Positions 46,869 through 59,000 of a stretch of 64,000 bases of DNA are shown here, one piece after another. The first letter of the stretch is position 1; each line of letters begins with the position of its first letter. Origin of the DNA: Rhodovastum atsumiense (GTDB taxonomy: Bacteria; Pseudomonadota; Alphaproteobacteria; Acetobacterales; Acetobacteraceae); contig JAMFSE010000031.1 in the NCBI GenBank assembly GCA_026225115.1, forward strand, positions 1 to 64,000, written 5' to 3'. The position numbers and the translations under genes were made by a program. Below the pieces are notes generated by a model. It was not told where the DNA came from. It saw only the letters and a list, made by a program, of their open reading frames with translations, and searched no databases.

Positions 46869-47598
46869 AGCGCTGGTTCTGCAGCTGGACGGTTTTGAGG
46901 GCCCGCTCGATCTGTTGCTGGATCTGGCGCGCGCGCAAAAAGTCGACCTCGCCAAAATCTCGATCCTGGCGCTGGTCGAGCAATTTCTGGCGGTCATCGA
47001 GGGTGCGCGAAAGATCCGGCTGGAGCTGGCGGCGGATTGGCTGGTGATGGCGGCCTGGCTGACCTGGCTGAAGTCCCGCTTGCTGGTGCCGGCTTTGGGC
47101 GAGACCGAGGATGCGGAGCAAAGTGCGGAAATGCTGGCTTCCCGGCTGCTGGATCTGCAGGCGGTGCGGGGTGCCGCGGCCTGGATGGGCCGGCGGCCGC
47201 AGCTTGGCTGGGATGAATTCGCGCGCGGCACGCCGGAGGATTTTACCGAGACCGATCGCACGAAACTGCGGCTGGATATGAGCGGGTTGCTGAGCGCCTA
47301 TCTGGCCGCCCGCCGGCGCGCCGGGGCGAAGCAGCAATACCGGCCGAAGCCGATGAATTATTTCTCGGTGCAGAACGCGCTGGAGCGGCTGGCCCGGCTG
47401 GTCGGCAGCCTGCCGGACTGGTCCACGCTCGAGGCATTCCTGCCGGAAGGTTTAAACGATGGTCTGCCGCGCCGCGCCGCGCTATCAGCAACATTGGTCG
47501 CGAGCCTGGAAATGGCGCGCGGCGGCGGGCTAAGTTTGCGGCAGGACCAGCATTTCGGGCCGATATTGGTGAAAGCGGGCAATAATTCGAATGAGTGA
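46852..47598 (+). CDS. scpA: Segregation and condensation protein A
   Basis: 248 residues. Kleisin subunit of the SMC condensin complex. The N-terminus LQLDGFEGPLDLLLDLARAQ with VDLAKISILALVEQFL is the SMC-neck-binding region; the C-terminal winged helix (LEAFLPEGL...LVASLEMARGG) binds the SMC head. An ATG at 46858 could also start it. Overlaps the genes on both sides. Confidence 0.95.
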   Translation: MNMDSEALVLQLDGFEGPLDLLLDLARAQKVDLAKISILALVEQFLAVIEGARKIRLELAADWLVMAAWLTWLKSRLLVPALGETEDAEQSAEMLASRLLDLQAVRGAAAWMGRRPQLGWDEFARGTPEDFTETDRTKLRLDMSGLLSAYLAARRRAGAKQQYRPKPMNYFSVQNALERLARLVGSLPDWSTLEAFLPEGLNDGLPRRAALSATLVASLEMARGGGLSLRQDQHFGPILVKAGNNSNE

Positions 47599-48271
47599 AG
47601 CGCAAGACTCTCTACTGCCGCTGGGTGAGGCGCCAGAATCCGGCGAGCCTGAGAAAATAATCGACCCCGCCGCGGCGGCTGAGGCGTTCACTCATGCGAT
47701 GCGGCTGGCCGAGGGGGTGATTTTCGCCAGCCGTGAGCCGGTGTCCCCCCGCACGCTGGCCAATCTGCTGCCGGCCGATTCCGATCTGGATGCGGTACTC
47801 GCGGCACTTGGCGAGACTTACGCCGGGCGCGGTGTTCATCTGATGGAGGTCGCCGGCGGCTGGCAGTTCCGGACCGCGCCGGATATCGCCCCGACCCTGC
47901 GCAAAGTGGTCGAGTTGCCGCGACGCCTGCCGCGCGTGGCGATGGAGACGCTGGCGATTGTCGCCTATCACCAGCCGGTGACGCGCACCGAGATCGAGGA
48001 GATCAGGGGCGCCAGCCTGTCGCAGAACACGCTCGATCTGCTGCTGGAGAACGGCCTGATTACCCCGAAAGGCCGCAGGGAATCCCCCGGCCGGCCGACG
48101 CTTTGGGGCACCGCCCCGGCATTTCTGGCGCAATTTGGCCTGAACGATTTGCGCGATCTGCCCAAGCGCGAGGAATTGCTGATCGATCCCAACCCGGTGC
48201 TGACGGCGAACGCCGAGGCGGAGCCTGAAAGCGCCGAGGCGCCGGAGCCAGCACCGGGTGCGGCGCCATGA
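47591..48271 (+). CDS. scpB: Segregation and condensation protein B
   Basis: 226 residues. Two winged-helix domains: AMRLAEGVIFASREPVSPRT and, later, VAMETLAIVAYHQPVTRTEI followed by EEIRGASLSQNTLDLLLENG, with GRRESPGRPTLWGT, all typical of ScpB, which binds the ScpA kleisin. An acidic, low-complexity C-tail follows (EAEPESAEAPEPAPGAAP). Starts eight bases before the scpA stop. Confidence 0.95.
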   Translation: MSEAQDSLLPLGEAPESGEPEKIIDPAAAAEAFTHAMRLAEGVIFASREPVSPRTLANLLPADSDLDAVLAALGETYAGRGVHLMEVAGGWQFRTAPDIAPTLRKVVELPRRLPRVAMETLAIVAYHQPVTRTEIEEIRGASLSQNTLDLLLENGLITPKGRRESPGRPTLWGTAPAFLAQFGLNDLRDLPKREELLIDPNPVLTANAEAEPESAEAPEPAPGAAP

Positions 48272-48936
48272 CGCTGCGGATCACCCGTCAAAGCCTGCAG
48301 GACGGCTCGATGCTGGAGCGTGTTCGCGCCCATGCGGAGGAATTTCCGGAGATGAAATTCCGCAGTGAGGACGAGATGGCGGTGCTGTTCGAGAAAACGC
48401 TTGGCGAGCATGATTCGGCGCAGGACCTGTATGTTTTCGGCTATGGATCGTTGATCTGGAACCCGGCCTTTCACTTCACCGCCAAGCTGCCGGCCACCTT
48501 GCATGGCTGGCACCGGCGGTTTTGCCTACGGGTGTTCAACGGCCGCGCAACACGGGAATTGCCGGGGTTGATGCTGGCGCTGGACCATGGGGGCGCCTGC
48601 AAAGGGGTGGTCTTCCGGATCGAAGCGGCGCAGGCGCGCGAAGAGCTCGGGATCCTCTGGCGCCGGGAGATGTACGGCGGCTCCTATAACGCCCGCTGGG
48701 TCAAACTAAAGACTTCAGAAGGCGAAATACGGGCGCTGACCTTCGTGTGCAACCGCAAGCATCCCCGCTATGTGCCGGAGATCTGCGTGCTTGAGACAGC
48801 CTCGCTGATCACCACCGCCTGCGGCGATCTCGGCAGCTGCCGGGAGTATTTGGAAAACACGGTCGAGCATCTGGCTGAGCTCGGCATGCGTGACTCTGGC
48901 CTGCAGCGCATTGTCAGGGCTTTGCCGAAGCCGTGA
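48268..48936 (+). CDS. Gamma-glutamylcyclotransferase, ChaC family
   Basis: 222 residues. The substrate loop VFGYGSLIWNP, WHRRFCLRV, the conserved Gly-Gly-Ala-Cys-x-Gly strand, and the catalytic Glu near LGILWRREMYGGSY match the ChaC/GCG family, which cuts glutathione into 5-oxoproline and Cys-Gly. Start ATGA overlaps the scpB stop. It is an uncommon guest inside the scpB-tatB interval. Confidence 0.9.
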   Translation: MTLRITRQSLQDGSMLERVRAHAEEFPEMKFRSEDEMAVLFEKTLGEHDSAQDLYVFGYGSLIWNPAFHFTAKLPATLHGWHRRFCLRVFNGRATRELPGLMLALDHGGACKGVVFRIEAAQAREELGILWRREMYGGSYNARWVKLKTSEGEIRALTFVCNRKHPRYVPEICVLETASLITTACGDLGSCREYLENTVEHLAELGMRDSGLQRIVRALPKP

Positions 48937-48959
48937 AGGCCTGCTAGTCACCGCGCCAT

Positions 48960-49415
48960 ATGTTTGGATTTTCCTGGGCAGAGATCGGGCTGATCATGGC
49001 GGTGGCATTGATTGCCATTGGGCCGAAGGATTTGCCTGTCGCCATCCGCACCGTCACCGGCATGATGAAAAAGGCCCGCGGCATGGCGGCCGAGTTCCAG
49101 GGCCATGTGGATGAGATGATGCGCGAGGCGAATCTCGCGGATGTGAAATCCGAGATCAACAAAATCCGGAAATTCGACTTCAAATCCGCGGTTGAGAAGC
49201 AGATCGACCCGGATGGCAGCCTGAAATCGGAACTGGCTTTTGATCCGTTTCACCCCGACAGCATGGGCAAGATGCCGAAGCCCGAAATACCTGCCGGTTT
49301 GATGCAGGCGGAAGAAGAGACGCCCGACGCTCCGGCCTTTATCCCGCCGGATGCGGCGCGCAAAAAGCCCATGCCGGCTTTTATTCCCCCCGGCACCAAG
49401 CGTTGGGGCTATTGA
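48960..49415 (+). CDS. tatB: Sec-independent protein translocase TatB
   Basis: 151 residues: an N-terminal membrane helix (MFGFSWAEIGLIMAVALIAI), a GPKDLP hinge, an amphipathic helix, and a Pro-rich cytoplasmic tail. GPKDLP and length point to TatB rather than TatA. With TatC it forms the receptor for twin-arginine signal peptides. tatA is not in the window. Confidence 0.93.
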   Translation: MFGFSWAEIGLIMAVALIAIGPKDLPVAIRTVTGMMKKARGMAAEFQGHVDEMMREANLADVKSEINKIRKFDFKSAVEKQIDPDGSLKSELAFDPFHPDSMGKMPKPEIPAGLMQAEEETPDAPAFIPPDAARKKPMPAFIPPGTKRWGY

Positions 49416-49418
49416 GCG

Positions 49419-50225
49419 ATGGATTCGGTGAACGAACAGCCAGAAGAAAAAAAAGAAGACGAGATCAACGACAAGGAAATGCCGTTGATGGAGCATCTGG
49501 TAGAATTGCGGCGCCGGCTGATGTGGTCGGCCGTCGCCATCGTGATTGCGTTCGGCGTCTGTTATTATTTCGCCCCGCAGATTTATGATTTTCTGGCGGC
49601 GCCGCTGGCGCATGCGCTGGAGGCGCGCGGTGAGAAACCGCAGCTGATCTACACGGCGCTGTACGAAGTGTTTTTTACCTATATCCAGGTGGCGCTGTTT
49701 GCAGCTCTCTTTGTTTCTTTCCCGATTGTGGCGACGCAAATATGGCTGTTCGTGGCGCCCGGGCTGTACAAGAAAGAGAAGCGCGCGATGCTGCCGTTTC
49801 TCATCGTCACGCCGTTTCTGTTTTTCATGGGCGGGGCGCTGGCCTATTACGTGGTGCTGCCGACGATTTATAAATTCCTGCTGAGTTTCCAGACCACGGT
49901 CACCCGCGGCGCCGATGTCGATATTCAATTGATGGCCAAGGTCAGCGAATACCTCGGCACTGTGATGAAAATCATTTTTGCCTTTGGCGTTGCCTTCGAA
50001 TTGCCGGTGCTGCTGACGCTCCTCGGCAAGGTTGGTATTTTATCCTCCGCCGGGCTGAAGAAACACCGGCGCTACGCCTATGTAGGCTGTTTCATCGTCG
50101 CGGCCATTCTGGCGCCGCCGGACGCGCTGACCATGTGCATCCTGGCGGGGCCGTTGCTGCTGCTGTTCGAAATCTCGGTGATAACGGTCGGCATGGTCGA
50201 GCCGAAGGTTGTGCCGGATGCATGA
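49419..50225 (+). CDS. tatC: Sec-independent protein translocase TatC
   Basis: 268 residues with six membrane helices. Typical [20 protein letters not shown] at the N-terminus, then [20 protein letters not shown] and PGLYKKEK, with [13 protein letters not shown] and APPDALTMC later. Binds the twin-arginine motif. Three bases after tatB, and its stop overlaps the serS start. Confidence 0.97.
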   Translation: MDSVNEQPEEKKEDEINDKEMPLMEHLVELRRRLMWSAVAIVIAFGVCYYFAPQIYDFLAAPLAHALEARGEKPQLIYTALYEVFFTYIQVALFAALFVSFPIVATQIWLFVAPGLYKKEKRAMLPFLIVTPFLFFMGGALAYYVVLPTIYKFLLSFQTTVTRGADVDIQLMAKVSEYLGTVMKIIFAFGVAFELPVLLTLLGKVGILSSAGLKKHRRYAYVGCFIVAAILAPPDALTMCILAGPLLLLFEISVITVGMVEPKVVPDA

Positions 50226-51492
50226 TATCAAGGCGATCCGGGAGAACCCGGATGCGTTCGATGCGGCGATGGCAAGGCGGGGGCTGGAAAATCGCAGTGC
50301 GGCGATCCTGGCGCTGGATTCCGAACGCCGTTTGCATGTCGTCAATCAGCAACAGTTCGAGACCGAGCGGAATGCGATATCGAAGCAGATCGGCGATGCA
50401 AAGCGCGCTGGTAAAGACACATCGGCGATTGAGGCTAACGGTGCCGAACTGAGGGACAAGATTTCAGCCGCCAAGGTGCATGCTGAAGATGCGGAATCAA
50501 AACTGCATGTCCTGCTCGCCGAATTGCCCAATGCCCTGGATGCCGAGACCCCGGATGGCCGGGATGAATCGGATAATGCCGAGCTAAAGAAAATCGGCGC
50601 AATCAGGAATTTTGCCTTTACGCCGAAGCAGCATTTCGAAATCGGCGAAGCCCTAGGGCTGATGGATTTTGGCAATGCGGCAAAAATCGCTGGTTCACGC
50701 TTTACGGTTCTGAGGGGCGCACTCGCCAGGCTTGAGCGTGCGCTCGGCCAATTTATGCTGGATCTGCACACCAGCGAACATGGCTATTCGGAAACCGCGG
50801 TGCCGCTGCTGGTGAATGAAGCGACGGTATTCGGCACCGGCCAATTGCCGAAATTCGCCGAGGATCTCTTCAAGACCACCGACGGCCGCTGGCTGATCCC
50901 CACCGCCGAAGTGCCGCTGACCAATCTGGTCGCCGGCGAGATTCTGCCCGCGTCCGGCCTGCCCATTCGCTCGGCCGCACTCACCCCCTGCTTTCGCTCC
51001 GAGGCCGGCTCGGCGGGTCGTGATGTGCGCGGCATGCTGCGCCAGCACCAGTTCACCAAGGTCGAGATGGTCAGCATCACCCATCCAGATGCCAGCGACG
51101 CCGAACATGAACGCATGACGCGCTGTGCCGAAACCGTGCTCGAAAAACTCGAACTGCCATATCGCCGCATGCTGCTCTGCGCCGGCGATACCGGCTTCTC
51201 CGCCGCTAAAACCTACGACCTGGAAGTCTGGCTGCCGGGGCAGGGGACTTACCGGGAAATCTCCTCCTGCTCAAACACCCGCGGCTTCCAGGCCCGGCGC
51301 ATGAACGCCCGCTACCGGGAGGCCGACGGCAAGACGCTCGGCTTCGTCCACACCCTGAACGGCTCCGGCGTGGCAGTCGGCCGGGCGCTGATCGCGGTTC
51401 TGGAGAATTACCAGAACGAGGACGGCTCGGTTACGGTGCCGGAAGTGTTGCGCCCGTATATGGCTGGGCAGGAAGTTATTAGGGGTAGGTAA
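50218..51492 (+). CDS. serS: Seryl-tRNA synthetase
   Basis: 424 residues from ATG 50218, overlapping tatC by eight bases. Class II enzyme. [18 protein letters not shown] opens the long coiled-coil arm that grips the tRNA-Ser variable loop; the catalytic core has [53 protein letters not shown] and [19 protein letters not shown]. Last gene of the operon. A tRNA-Ser gene is at the far end of the window. Confidence 0.97.
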   Translation: MHDIKAIRENPDAFDAAMARRGLENRSAAILALDSERRLHVVNQQQFETERNAISKQIGDAKRAGKDTSAIEANGAELRDKISAAKVHAEDAESKLHVLLAELPNALDAETPDGRDESDNAELKKIGAIRNFAFTPKQHFEIGEALGLMDFGNAAKIAGSRFTVLRGALARLERALGQFMLDLHTSEHGYSETAVPLLVNEATVFGTGQLPKFAEDLFKTTDGRWLIPTAEVPLTNLVAGEILPASGLPIRSAALTPCFRSEAGSAGRDVRGMLRQHQFTKVEMVSITHPDASDAEHERMTRCAETVLEKLELPYRRMLLCAGDTGFSAAKTYDLEVWLPGQGTYREISSCSNTRGFQARRMNARYREADGKTLGFVHTLNGSGVAVGRALIAVLENYQNEDGSVTVPEVLRPYMAGQEVIRGR

Positions 51493-51623
51493 TCGCCTTA
51501 ATGCCCCCATGTGTGGGTTATCCCAGTTACAGTTTGTAATTGTCCGGTCACGCTGCGCCATCCTAGACATCGATTGCTTTGTTACAAAGATACCGGGCTT
51601 CCCCGCCCCAAGGAGTTGTCTGC

Positions 51624-52865
51624 GTGGTTGATCCGAAGCCCAAACGCCGCCGTCGCTGGTGGATTATCGCGGTTCTTGTCCTCGTCATTGCCGTCATCGC
51701 CTATTGGAAGCATTCCGGCAGCAAGGCGCCGCATGCCGCCGCCGCGCAGTCGGTTGGGGTTGCCAAGGCGGTGGCCGGCAGCATGCCGGAGACGGTGGAG
51801 GCGCTTGGCACTGTCACGCCGACAGCCACGGTGACGGTATTGCCGCAGTTGAGCGGTTACCTCACCGCCGTCGGGTTTACCGAGGGTGAAACCGTGACAA
51901 AAGGCCAGTTTCTGGCGCAGATCGACCCGCGGCCCTACCAGGTGAGCCTGGAGCAATATTTGGCCCAGCAGGCAAAGGATGCGGCGACATTGGCGCAGGC
52001 GCGCTCGGATTTGAACCGCTACGAGATCCTGCAGCGCCAGGATTCCATCTCCGAACAGACCGTGGCCGATCAGCGCTTTCTGGTGCAGCAGGATGCCGCA
52101 ACCGTGCAGGTCGATCAGGCGAACATCGACTCCGCCAAGCTCAATCTCGCCTATTGCCACATCACCGCGCCCGTCGCCGGCAAGGTCGGGTTGCGGCTGG
52201 TTGATCCCGGCAATTATGTCACCTCCGGCAGCACCACGGGGCTTGCCGTCATCACCAGCATTTCGCCGATCACGGTCATTTTTGCCGTCCCGCAGACGGA
52301 ACTCTCGCCAATCCTGGCGCGGGTACAATCCGGGGCGGTGCTGACGGCCAGCGCCTATTCCAGCGATGATACGACCAAGATCGCCGACGGGACGCTCACC
52401 GCCATCAGCAACCAGGTGGATACCAGCACCGGCACGGTGAATTTGCGCGCAACCTTCGCCAACGCCAATTCAGCTTTGTTCCCGAATGAATTCGTCAACA
52501 TCCATCTGCTCGTCGATACGCTGCAGAATGCGACGCTGGTGCCATCCCCGGCAGTGCAGGAAGGCGCGCCCGGAAGCTATGTCTATGTCGTCAATACGGA
52601 TGACACGGTCTCCGTGCAGAACGTCACCACCGGCCCGACCGACGGCACCAACACCGTCATCACCAAAGGCGTGGATCCCGGCGATGTGGTGGTGGTGGAT
52701 GGGGTGGACCGGCTGAAAGAGGGCTCGAAGATAACCGTTGCCGGCGCGACACCCGCTGCAACCCCCGCGGCGTCGGGCGCGGCCGGGGCCGCGAAAACGG
52801 GCAAGCATAAGCGCAAGCATATGTCGGACACGGGAACCACCACGCCAACGCCCGCGCCGCAATAG
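51624..52865 (+). CDS. mdtA: RND efflux periplasmic adaptor, MdtA-like
   Basis: 413 residues from GTG 51624, with AAGGAG eight bases upstream; the frame from 51579 has no site. One N-terminal membrane helix after a run of Arg ([20 protein letters not shown]), then biotinyl-lipoyl, alpha-hairpin and beta-barrel domains ([47 protein letters not shown]). Links the inner-membrane pumps to the outer-membrane channel. The C-tail is Ala/Thr-rich and basic. First gene of the efflux operon. Confidence 0.93.
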   Translation: MVDPKPKRRRRWWIIAVLVLVIAVIAYWKHSGSKAPHAAAAQSVGVAKAVAGSMPETVEALGTVTPTATVTVLPQLSGYLTAVGFTEGETVTKGQFLAQIDPRPYQVSLEQYLAQQAKDAATLAQARSDLNRYEILQRQDSISEQTVADQRFLVQQDAATVQVDQANIDSAKLNLAYCHITAPVAGKVGLRLVDPGNYVTSGSTTGLAVITSISPITVIFAVPQTELSPILARVQSGAVLTASAYSSDDTTKIADGTLTAISNQVDTSTGTVNLRATFANANSALFPNEFVNIHLLVDTLQNATLVPSPAVQEGAPGSYVYVVNTDDTVSVQNVTTGPTDGTNTVITKGVDPGDVVVVDGVDRLKEGSKITVAGATPAATPAASGAAGAAKTGKHKRKHMSDTGTTTPTPAPQ

Positions 52866-52885
52866 TCGCGGTTGCACCGAGTTTC

Positions 52886-55800
52886 ATGAACCCGTCTCGT
52901 CTATTCATTCTCCGGCCGGTTGCGACATCGCTGCTGATGATCGCCTTCGTGTTGGTCGGGCTGGTGGCGTATAAATTTCTGCCGGTCTCAGCGCTGCCGG
53001 ATGTCGATTACCCGACCATCCAGGTGCAAACATTTTATCCGGGCGCCAGTCCGGATGTGATGACGTCCTCGGTCACCGCACCCCTGGAGCGCCAGCTTGG
53101 CGAGATGGAGGGGCTGAACCAGATGTCGTCGTCGAGTAGCGCCGGCGCTTCCGTCATCACCCTGCAATTCGGGCTTTCGCTCAGTCTGGACATCGCCGAG
53201 CAGGAAGTGCAGGCGGCGATCAACGCGGCCGGAAACTTGTTACCCAGCGACCTGCCGGCGCCGCCGATCTACGCCAAGGTGAACCCGGCGGACGCGCCGA
53301 TATTGACGCTGGCGGTGACTTCCAAAACCTTGAAGCTGACGGATTTGCAATCGCTGGCCTATGCGCAGCTTGCCGCAAAAATCTCGGAAGTTCCGGGCGT
53401 CGGTCTGGTGACGATCAGCGGCGGCAATCAGATGGCGGTGCGGATCCAGGTCAACCCGCTGGCGCTCGCTTCCTACGGGCTGAGCATCGATAACATCCGC
53501 ACCATCGTTGCGAACCTGAACGTCAACACGCCGAAGGGCAGTTTCTCCGGCCCGGCGCAATCCTACACCATCAACGCCAACGACCAGATCACCGATGCCT
53601 CGCAATATAACGATCTCGTCGTCGCCTATAAGAACGGCGCGCCGGTGCGCCTGCGCGATGTCGCAACCGTCGTCTCGGCGCCTGAGAATGAGGAGCTGGG
53701 CGCCTGGATGAACCGCACGCCGGCGATCATCCTCAATGTTGACCGGCAGCCGAATGCCAATGTCATTCAGACGGTGAATGCGATTAAGGCGCAATTGACG
53801 CAGCTCACCGCCGGCCTGCCGCCGGCCATGCAGGTGACGGTGCTGACCGACGGTACCACCTCCATCCGCGCCTCGGTCTCGGATGCTGAGTTCGAGCTGC
53901 TGTTGAGCGTTGCTTTGGTGGTGCTGGTTATTTTTGTTTTTCTCCGCAATGTCCGCGCCACCATTATTCCCAGCATCTCGGTTCCGGTATCGCTGATCGG
54001 CACGCTGGCGCTGATGTATGTCTGGGGATTTTCAATCGATAACCTCTCGCTGATGGCGCTGATCATCGCCACCGGTTTCGTCGTGGATGATTCGATCGTG
54101 ATGATCGAGAACATCACCCGCTATATCGAAATGGGCGACAGCCCAATGGAAGCGGCGATGAAGGGGGCGGGGCAGATCGGTTTCACCATCATCTCGCTGA
54201 CCATCTCGCTGCTGGCGGTGCTGATCCCGCTGCTGTTCATGGGCGATGTGGTCGGCCGGCTGTTCAGCGAATTTGCGATCACGCTGGCGGTGACCATCAT
54301 CATCTCGGCGATCGTGGCGCTGACTTTGGTGCCGATGATGTGCGCCCGAATCCTGAAGGCCAAGGAAGACCAGCGCCCGAACCGCTTCGAGGTAAAAAGC
54401 GAGGAACTGTTTAACGCCTTGATCAGCAGCTACGGCCGCGGCCTGACCTGGGTGCTCGCCCATGCCAGGCTGACATTGCTGGTGGCGATCATCACGCTCG
54501 TGGTCACGGTGCTGATGTACATCACGATCCCGAAAGGGTTTTTTCCGGTACAGGATACCGGTGTGATCGAGGGTATCACCCAGGCCTCGCAATCCACCTC
54601 CTATGCCGCCATGGCGGTGCATCAGCAGCAGCTCGCGGATGCGATTTTGAAGGACAAGGATGTCGTCAGCCTATCCTCCTATATCGGCATCGACGGCACC
54701 AATAATACGCTGAACCAGGGAAGGTTTCTGATCAATCTGAAGCCGGAGAGCGCCCGCGGCCAGACCGCCACGCAAATCATCCGGCGCCTGCAAAAGGAAG
54801 TGGTAAGCGTGCCCGGCATCGCGCTGTTCATGCAGCCGGTGCAGAGCCTGACGCTGAACACCACGGTGGCGCCCACGCAGTATCAATTCTCGCTGGAAGA
54901 TCCGAACGAGGATGATTTCACCAAATACGTGCCGCAGCTGGTCGCCAAGCTCGCGACGCTGCCGCAGCTGACCGATGTCGCAAGCGACCTCGAGAACAGC
55001 GGGCTTTCCGTGTATATCGACATCAACCGTCAGAACGCCGCGCAATACGGCATCACGCCGGCGACCGTCGACAGCGCGCTCTACGATGCCTTCGGCCAGC
55101 GCATCATCTCGACCATTTTCACCCAGACCAACCAGTACCGCGTGATCATGACGGTCAATCCCAGCATGACCCTGGGCGTTGAAGGTCTCGACAATATTTA
55201 TCTGCCGTCCTCATCGGCCAGCGGCGGCCAGGTGCCTTTGCGATCAATCGCGACCTTCACGGTGCAGCGCGAGCCGCTCGCGATCGAGCATGTCGGGCAG
55301 TTCCCCTCGACCACGGTGTCCTTCAACCTCGCACAAGGCGCCTCGCTCGGCGGCGCGGTGGACGCCATCAATGCGGCCGAGAAACAGGTGCAACTGCCGA
55401 AGGCGATGACGACCGCCTTTGAAGGCGCGGCGGCCGCCTTCCAGACCTCGCTCGGCAATGAGGTTTTTCTCGTCATGGCGGCGTTGGTCGCGGTCTATAT
55501 CGTGCTTGGCGTGCTCTATGAGAGTTTCATTCACCCCGTCACCATTCTCTCGACATTGCCCTCCGCCGGCATCGGCGCCTTGCTGTTTTTATGGATCGCC
55601 GGCGATGGGCTGGATGTCATCGGTATTATCGGCATCGTGCTGTTGATCGGCATTGTGAAGAAAAACGCCATTATGATGATCGACTTCGCGCTGCATGCCG
55701 AGCGGGTGGAAGGCAAAACCCCGCGCGATGCGATTTATGAGGCCTGCCTGCTGCGCTTCCGGCCGATTTTGATGACGACCGTGGCCGCCATGCTGGCCGC

Positions 55801-56032
55801 GGTGCCGCTCTGGCTCGGCGGCGGCACCGGCTCGGAACTGCGCGCCCCGCTCGGCCTTGCCATTATCGGCGGGTTGATGGTCAGCCAGATTCTGACCCTG
55901 TTCACCACCCCTGTGATCTATCTGACCTTCGATGGTTTGGCTCGCCGCTTCAATCGCAGATTTGCCGGCAACCCCTCCGCGGGGAGCGGTCGTCCCGCCG
56001 ATAGCCCGCCAGCGCAAGGTGAGTTGCTATGA
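52886..56032 (+). CDS. mdtB: RND multidrug efflux pump, MdtB-like
   Basis: 1048 residues, twelve membrane helices and two large periplasmic loops. The proton-relay Asp pair is in TM4 ([12 protein letters not shown]) and the Lys in TM10 ([14 protein letters not shown]). The N-terminus [20 protein letters not shown] and the two-pump arrangement fit MdtB/MdtC, which form a heterotrimer in E. coli. The stop overlaps the next pump gene as ATGA. Confidence 0.93.
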   Translation: MNPSRLFILRPVATSLLMIAFVLVGLVAYKFLPVSALPDVDYPTIQVQTFYPGASPDVMTSSVTAPLERQLGEMEGLNQMSSSSSAGASVITLQFGLSLSLDIAEQEVQAAINAAGNLLPSDLPAPPIYAKVNPADAPILTLAVTSKTLKLTDLQSLAYAQLAAKISEVPGVGLVTISGGNQMAVRIQVNPLALASYGLSIDNIRTIVANLNVNTPKGSFSGPAQSYTINANDQITDASQYNDLVVAYKNGAPVRLRDVATVVSAPENEELGAWMNRTPAIILNVDRQPNANVIQTVNAIKAQLTQLTAGLPPAMQVTVLTDGTTSIRASVSDAEFELLLSVALVVLVIFVFLRNVRATIIPSISVPVSLIGTLALMYVWGFSIDNLSLMALIIATGFVVDDSIVMIENITRYIEMGDSPMEAAMKGAGQIGFTIISLTISLLAVLIPLLFMGDVVGRLFSEFAITLAVTIIISAIVALTLVPMMCARILKAKEDQRPNRFEVKSEELFNALISSYGRGLTWVLAHARLTLLVAIITLVVTVLMYITIPKGFFPVQDTGVIEGITQASQSTSYAAMAVHQQQLADAILKDKDVVSLSSYIGIDGTNNTLNQGRFLINLKPESARGQTATQIIRRLQKEVVSVPGIALFMQPVQSLTLNTTVAPTQYQFSLEDPNEDDFTKYVPQLVAKLATLPQLTDVASDLENSGLSVYIDINRQNAAQYGITPATVDSALYDAFGQRIISTIFTQTNQYRVIMTVNPSMTLGVEGLDNIYLPSSSASGGQVPLRSIATFTVQREPLAIEHVGQFPSTTVSFNLAQGASLGGAVDAINAAEKQVQLPKAMTTAFEGAAAAFQTSLGNEVFLVMAALVAVYIVLGVLYESFIHPVTILSTLPSAGIGALLFLWIAGDGLDVIGIIGIVLLIGIVKKNAIMMIDFALHAERVEGKTPRDAIYEACLLRFRPILMTTVAAMLAAVPLWLGGGTGSELRAPLGLAIIGGLMVSQILTLFTTPVIYLTFDGLARRFNRRFAGNPSAGSGRPADSPPAQGELL

Positions 56033-59000
56033 ACCTGTCGGCGGTTTTCATCCGGCGCCCGGTCGCCACCACGCTGATGACCATCGGCATCGCGCTGTCG
56101 GGGATGCTAGCCTTCACCCGCATGCCGGTGGCGCCGCTGCCGAATATTTCCTTCCCCACCATCCAGGTGATGGCGAACATGGCCGGCGCCAGCCCGGAGA
56201 CCATGGCGCAGACCGTGGCGGAGCCGCTGGAACGCCATCTCGGCATTATTTCCGACGTCACCGAAATGACCTCGCAAAGCGGCGTCGGTTCCACCCGCGT
56301 CACGCTGCAATTCGGGCTCGACCGCGACATCAATGGTGCTGCCCGCGATGTCGAGGCGGCGATCCAGGCGGCGCGCGCGGATTTGCCGACCTCGCTGCGC
56401 TCCAATCCCAGCTATAATAAATTCAACCCGGCCTCGGCGCCGATCATGATCCTGGCGCTGACCTCGGATACGCTGACGCCCGGCCAGCTGTATGATTCCG
56501 CCGATACCTTGCTGCAGCAGCAATTTTCGCAAATCACCGGCATCGGCGATGTCGAGCTCGGGGGGAGCGCTTTGCCGGCGGTGCGGGTCGATCTGCAGCC
56601 CGGGCCGCTCAGCAATTACGGCATCGGCCTGGAAGATGTCCGTGCTGCTTTGGCTTCCGCCAATGCCGATAGCCCGAAAGGCTATATCGATAACGGCGGC
56701 GCGCGTTATCAGCTTTACGCCAACGACCAGTCCACCATCGCCGCCGATTACCGCAATCTGGTCATCGCCTATCGCAACAACGCCGCGGTGCATCTGAGTG
56801 ATGTCGCCGCCGTCACCAACTCGGTCGAAAACATCAACAATGCCGGGCAATTCAACGGCAAGCCCGCGGTGCTGGTGGTGCTGCATCCAAGCCCTTCGGC
56901 CAATGTGATTCAGACGGTCGATCAGGTAAAAGCCATGCTGCCGCGCCTGCAGGCCGCATTGCCACCCAGCATCCAGATGCATGTGGCGCTGGATCGGTCG
57001 CAATCGATCCGCGGCGCGCTGGGAGATACCGAGAAAACCTTGTTCATCGCGATCCTGCTGGTGGTGGGCGTGGTTTTTGTGTTCCTGCGCTCCGGCCGCG
57101 CGACCCTCATCCCCGGCATCGCCGTGCCGGTTTCCATCATCGGCACGTTCGGGCCGATGTATCTGCTGGGCTTCAATATCGATAACCTGTCGTTGATGGC
57201 GTTGACGATTGCCACGGGCTTTGTGGTGGACGACGCGGTGGTGGTAGTGGAGAACACCTACCGCCATTTGGAAGACGGCATGGAGCCGTTTGCTGCGGCG
57301 ATGCGCGGCGCCGCCGAGGTCAGTTTCACCGTGCTGTCCATGAGCCTGTCGCTGATCGCGGTGTTCCTGCCGATCCTGCTGATGCCGGGGCTGGTCGGGC
57401 GGTTGTTCCGCGAATTCGCCGAAACCTTGTCCATCACCATTCTGATTTCGCTGCTGATGTCGCTGACGCTGACGCCGATGCTCTGCGCGCGTTTCCTGCG
57501 GCACCAGAGCGCATCCGCAAAGCGGCCGAACTGGTTCGTTCGCGGGCTGGAATCAGGTTTCGACTGGCTGCTGGATGGTTACCGGTCCTCGCTGTCCTGG
57601 GCGCTCCGGCATTCCGGCATCGTCGGCATTATTCTGCTGCTGACGATTGCCCTGAACGTTTTTCTGTTTGTTGTGGTTCCGAAAGGGTTCTTTCCGGACC
57701 AGGATACCGGGCTGATCATCGGCACCGTGCAGGCGGACCAGAGCATTTCATTCGCACTGATGAAGAAAAAAATGACGCAGCTGCAGACCATCATTCAGGA
57801 TGACAAGGGGGTGGCCACCGTCGCCGGATTCACCGGCGGCCGCGCCACCAATAACGGCTTCATCTTCATCACCCTGAAACCGCTGGCCGAGCGCAAAGTT
57901 TCGGCGACCGCCATCGTTGCCCGGCTGCGAAAACCATTGGCCTCAATTCCAGGCGCGCCGACTTTCCTGAACCCGGCGCAGGATTTGCAGGTCGGCGCGC
58001 GGCAAGGCAATGCCGCCTACCAATATACGCTGGTCAGTAGCGACAGCGATGCGCTGTATTTATGGGTGCCTAAAATCGTTGCTGCCTTGCAGGCCCAGAA
58101 GGGGTTGCTGGACGTCAATTCCGACCTGCAGCAAGGCGGGCTGGAGACCGATGTGGTGATCAACCGGCCGGTCGCATCCGCCTATAACATCACGCCGCAG
58201 GAAATCGACAATACGCTGTACGATGCCTACGGCCAGCGCTCGGTTTCCACCATCTATAACGCGCTTAACCAATATGAGGTCATCATGGAGCTGGCGCCGC
58301 AATATCTGCAGACGCCGGATATGCTGCGGCAGATTTACATCAGCACCTCGGGCGGCACCGCCAGCGGCACCAGCACGACCAATTTCGCCGCCGGCACGGT
58401 GGTGAGTTCGACCAGTACCACCAATGCCGCCAGCGCCACCGCGACGGTCGCGCTCGATTCCGCCACCAATCAGGCGCTGAACAGCATTGCCGCCAGCGGC
58501 AAATCCAGCGCCTCCTCCGGCGCCTCGGTTAGTACCGATAAGGAAACCATGGTGCCGCTGGCGGCGGTCGCCAGCTACGCGCCCGGCACCACGCCGATTT
58601 CCGTCAACCATCAAAGCGGTCAGCTGGCCAGCACCATTTCCTTCAACCTGCCGGCTGGGGTGGCGCTCAGCGCCGCCGCCGCCGAGATTCAAAAAACCAT
58701 GAGCGATATCGATGTTCCGGTTTCCATCCAGGGGCATTTCGCCGGCACCGCCGCGGCGTTTCAATCCAGCCAGGCCAGCGAGCCCTTGCTGATCCTGGCA
58801 GCACTTGCCGCCGTCTATATCGTGCTCGGCATTTTATATGAGAGTACGATCCATCCCATCACCATCATCTCCACCATTCCGTCCGCCGGCATCGGCGCTT
58901 TGTTGCTGCTGCTGCTGCTGAACACGCCGCTGACCATCATTGCGCTGATCGGCATTATTCTGCTCATCGGCATCGTCAAAAAGAACGCGATTCTGATGAT

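Noticed and set aside
48948-49928. 326-aa open frame on the minus strand over tatB-tatC
   Set aside because: Overlaps two certain genes; composition is that of a shadow frame.
56107-57504. 465-aa open frame on the minus strand opposite the MdtC-like gene
   Set aside because: Same reason: mirror frame of a certain gene with His/Arg/Gln-rich composition.
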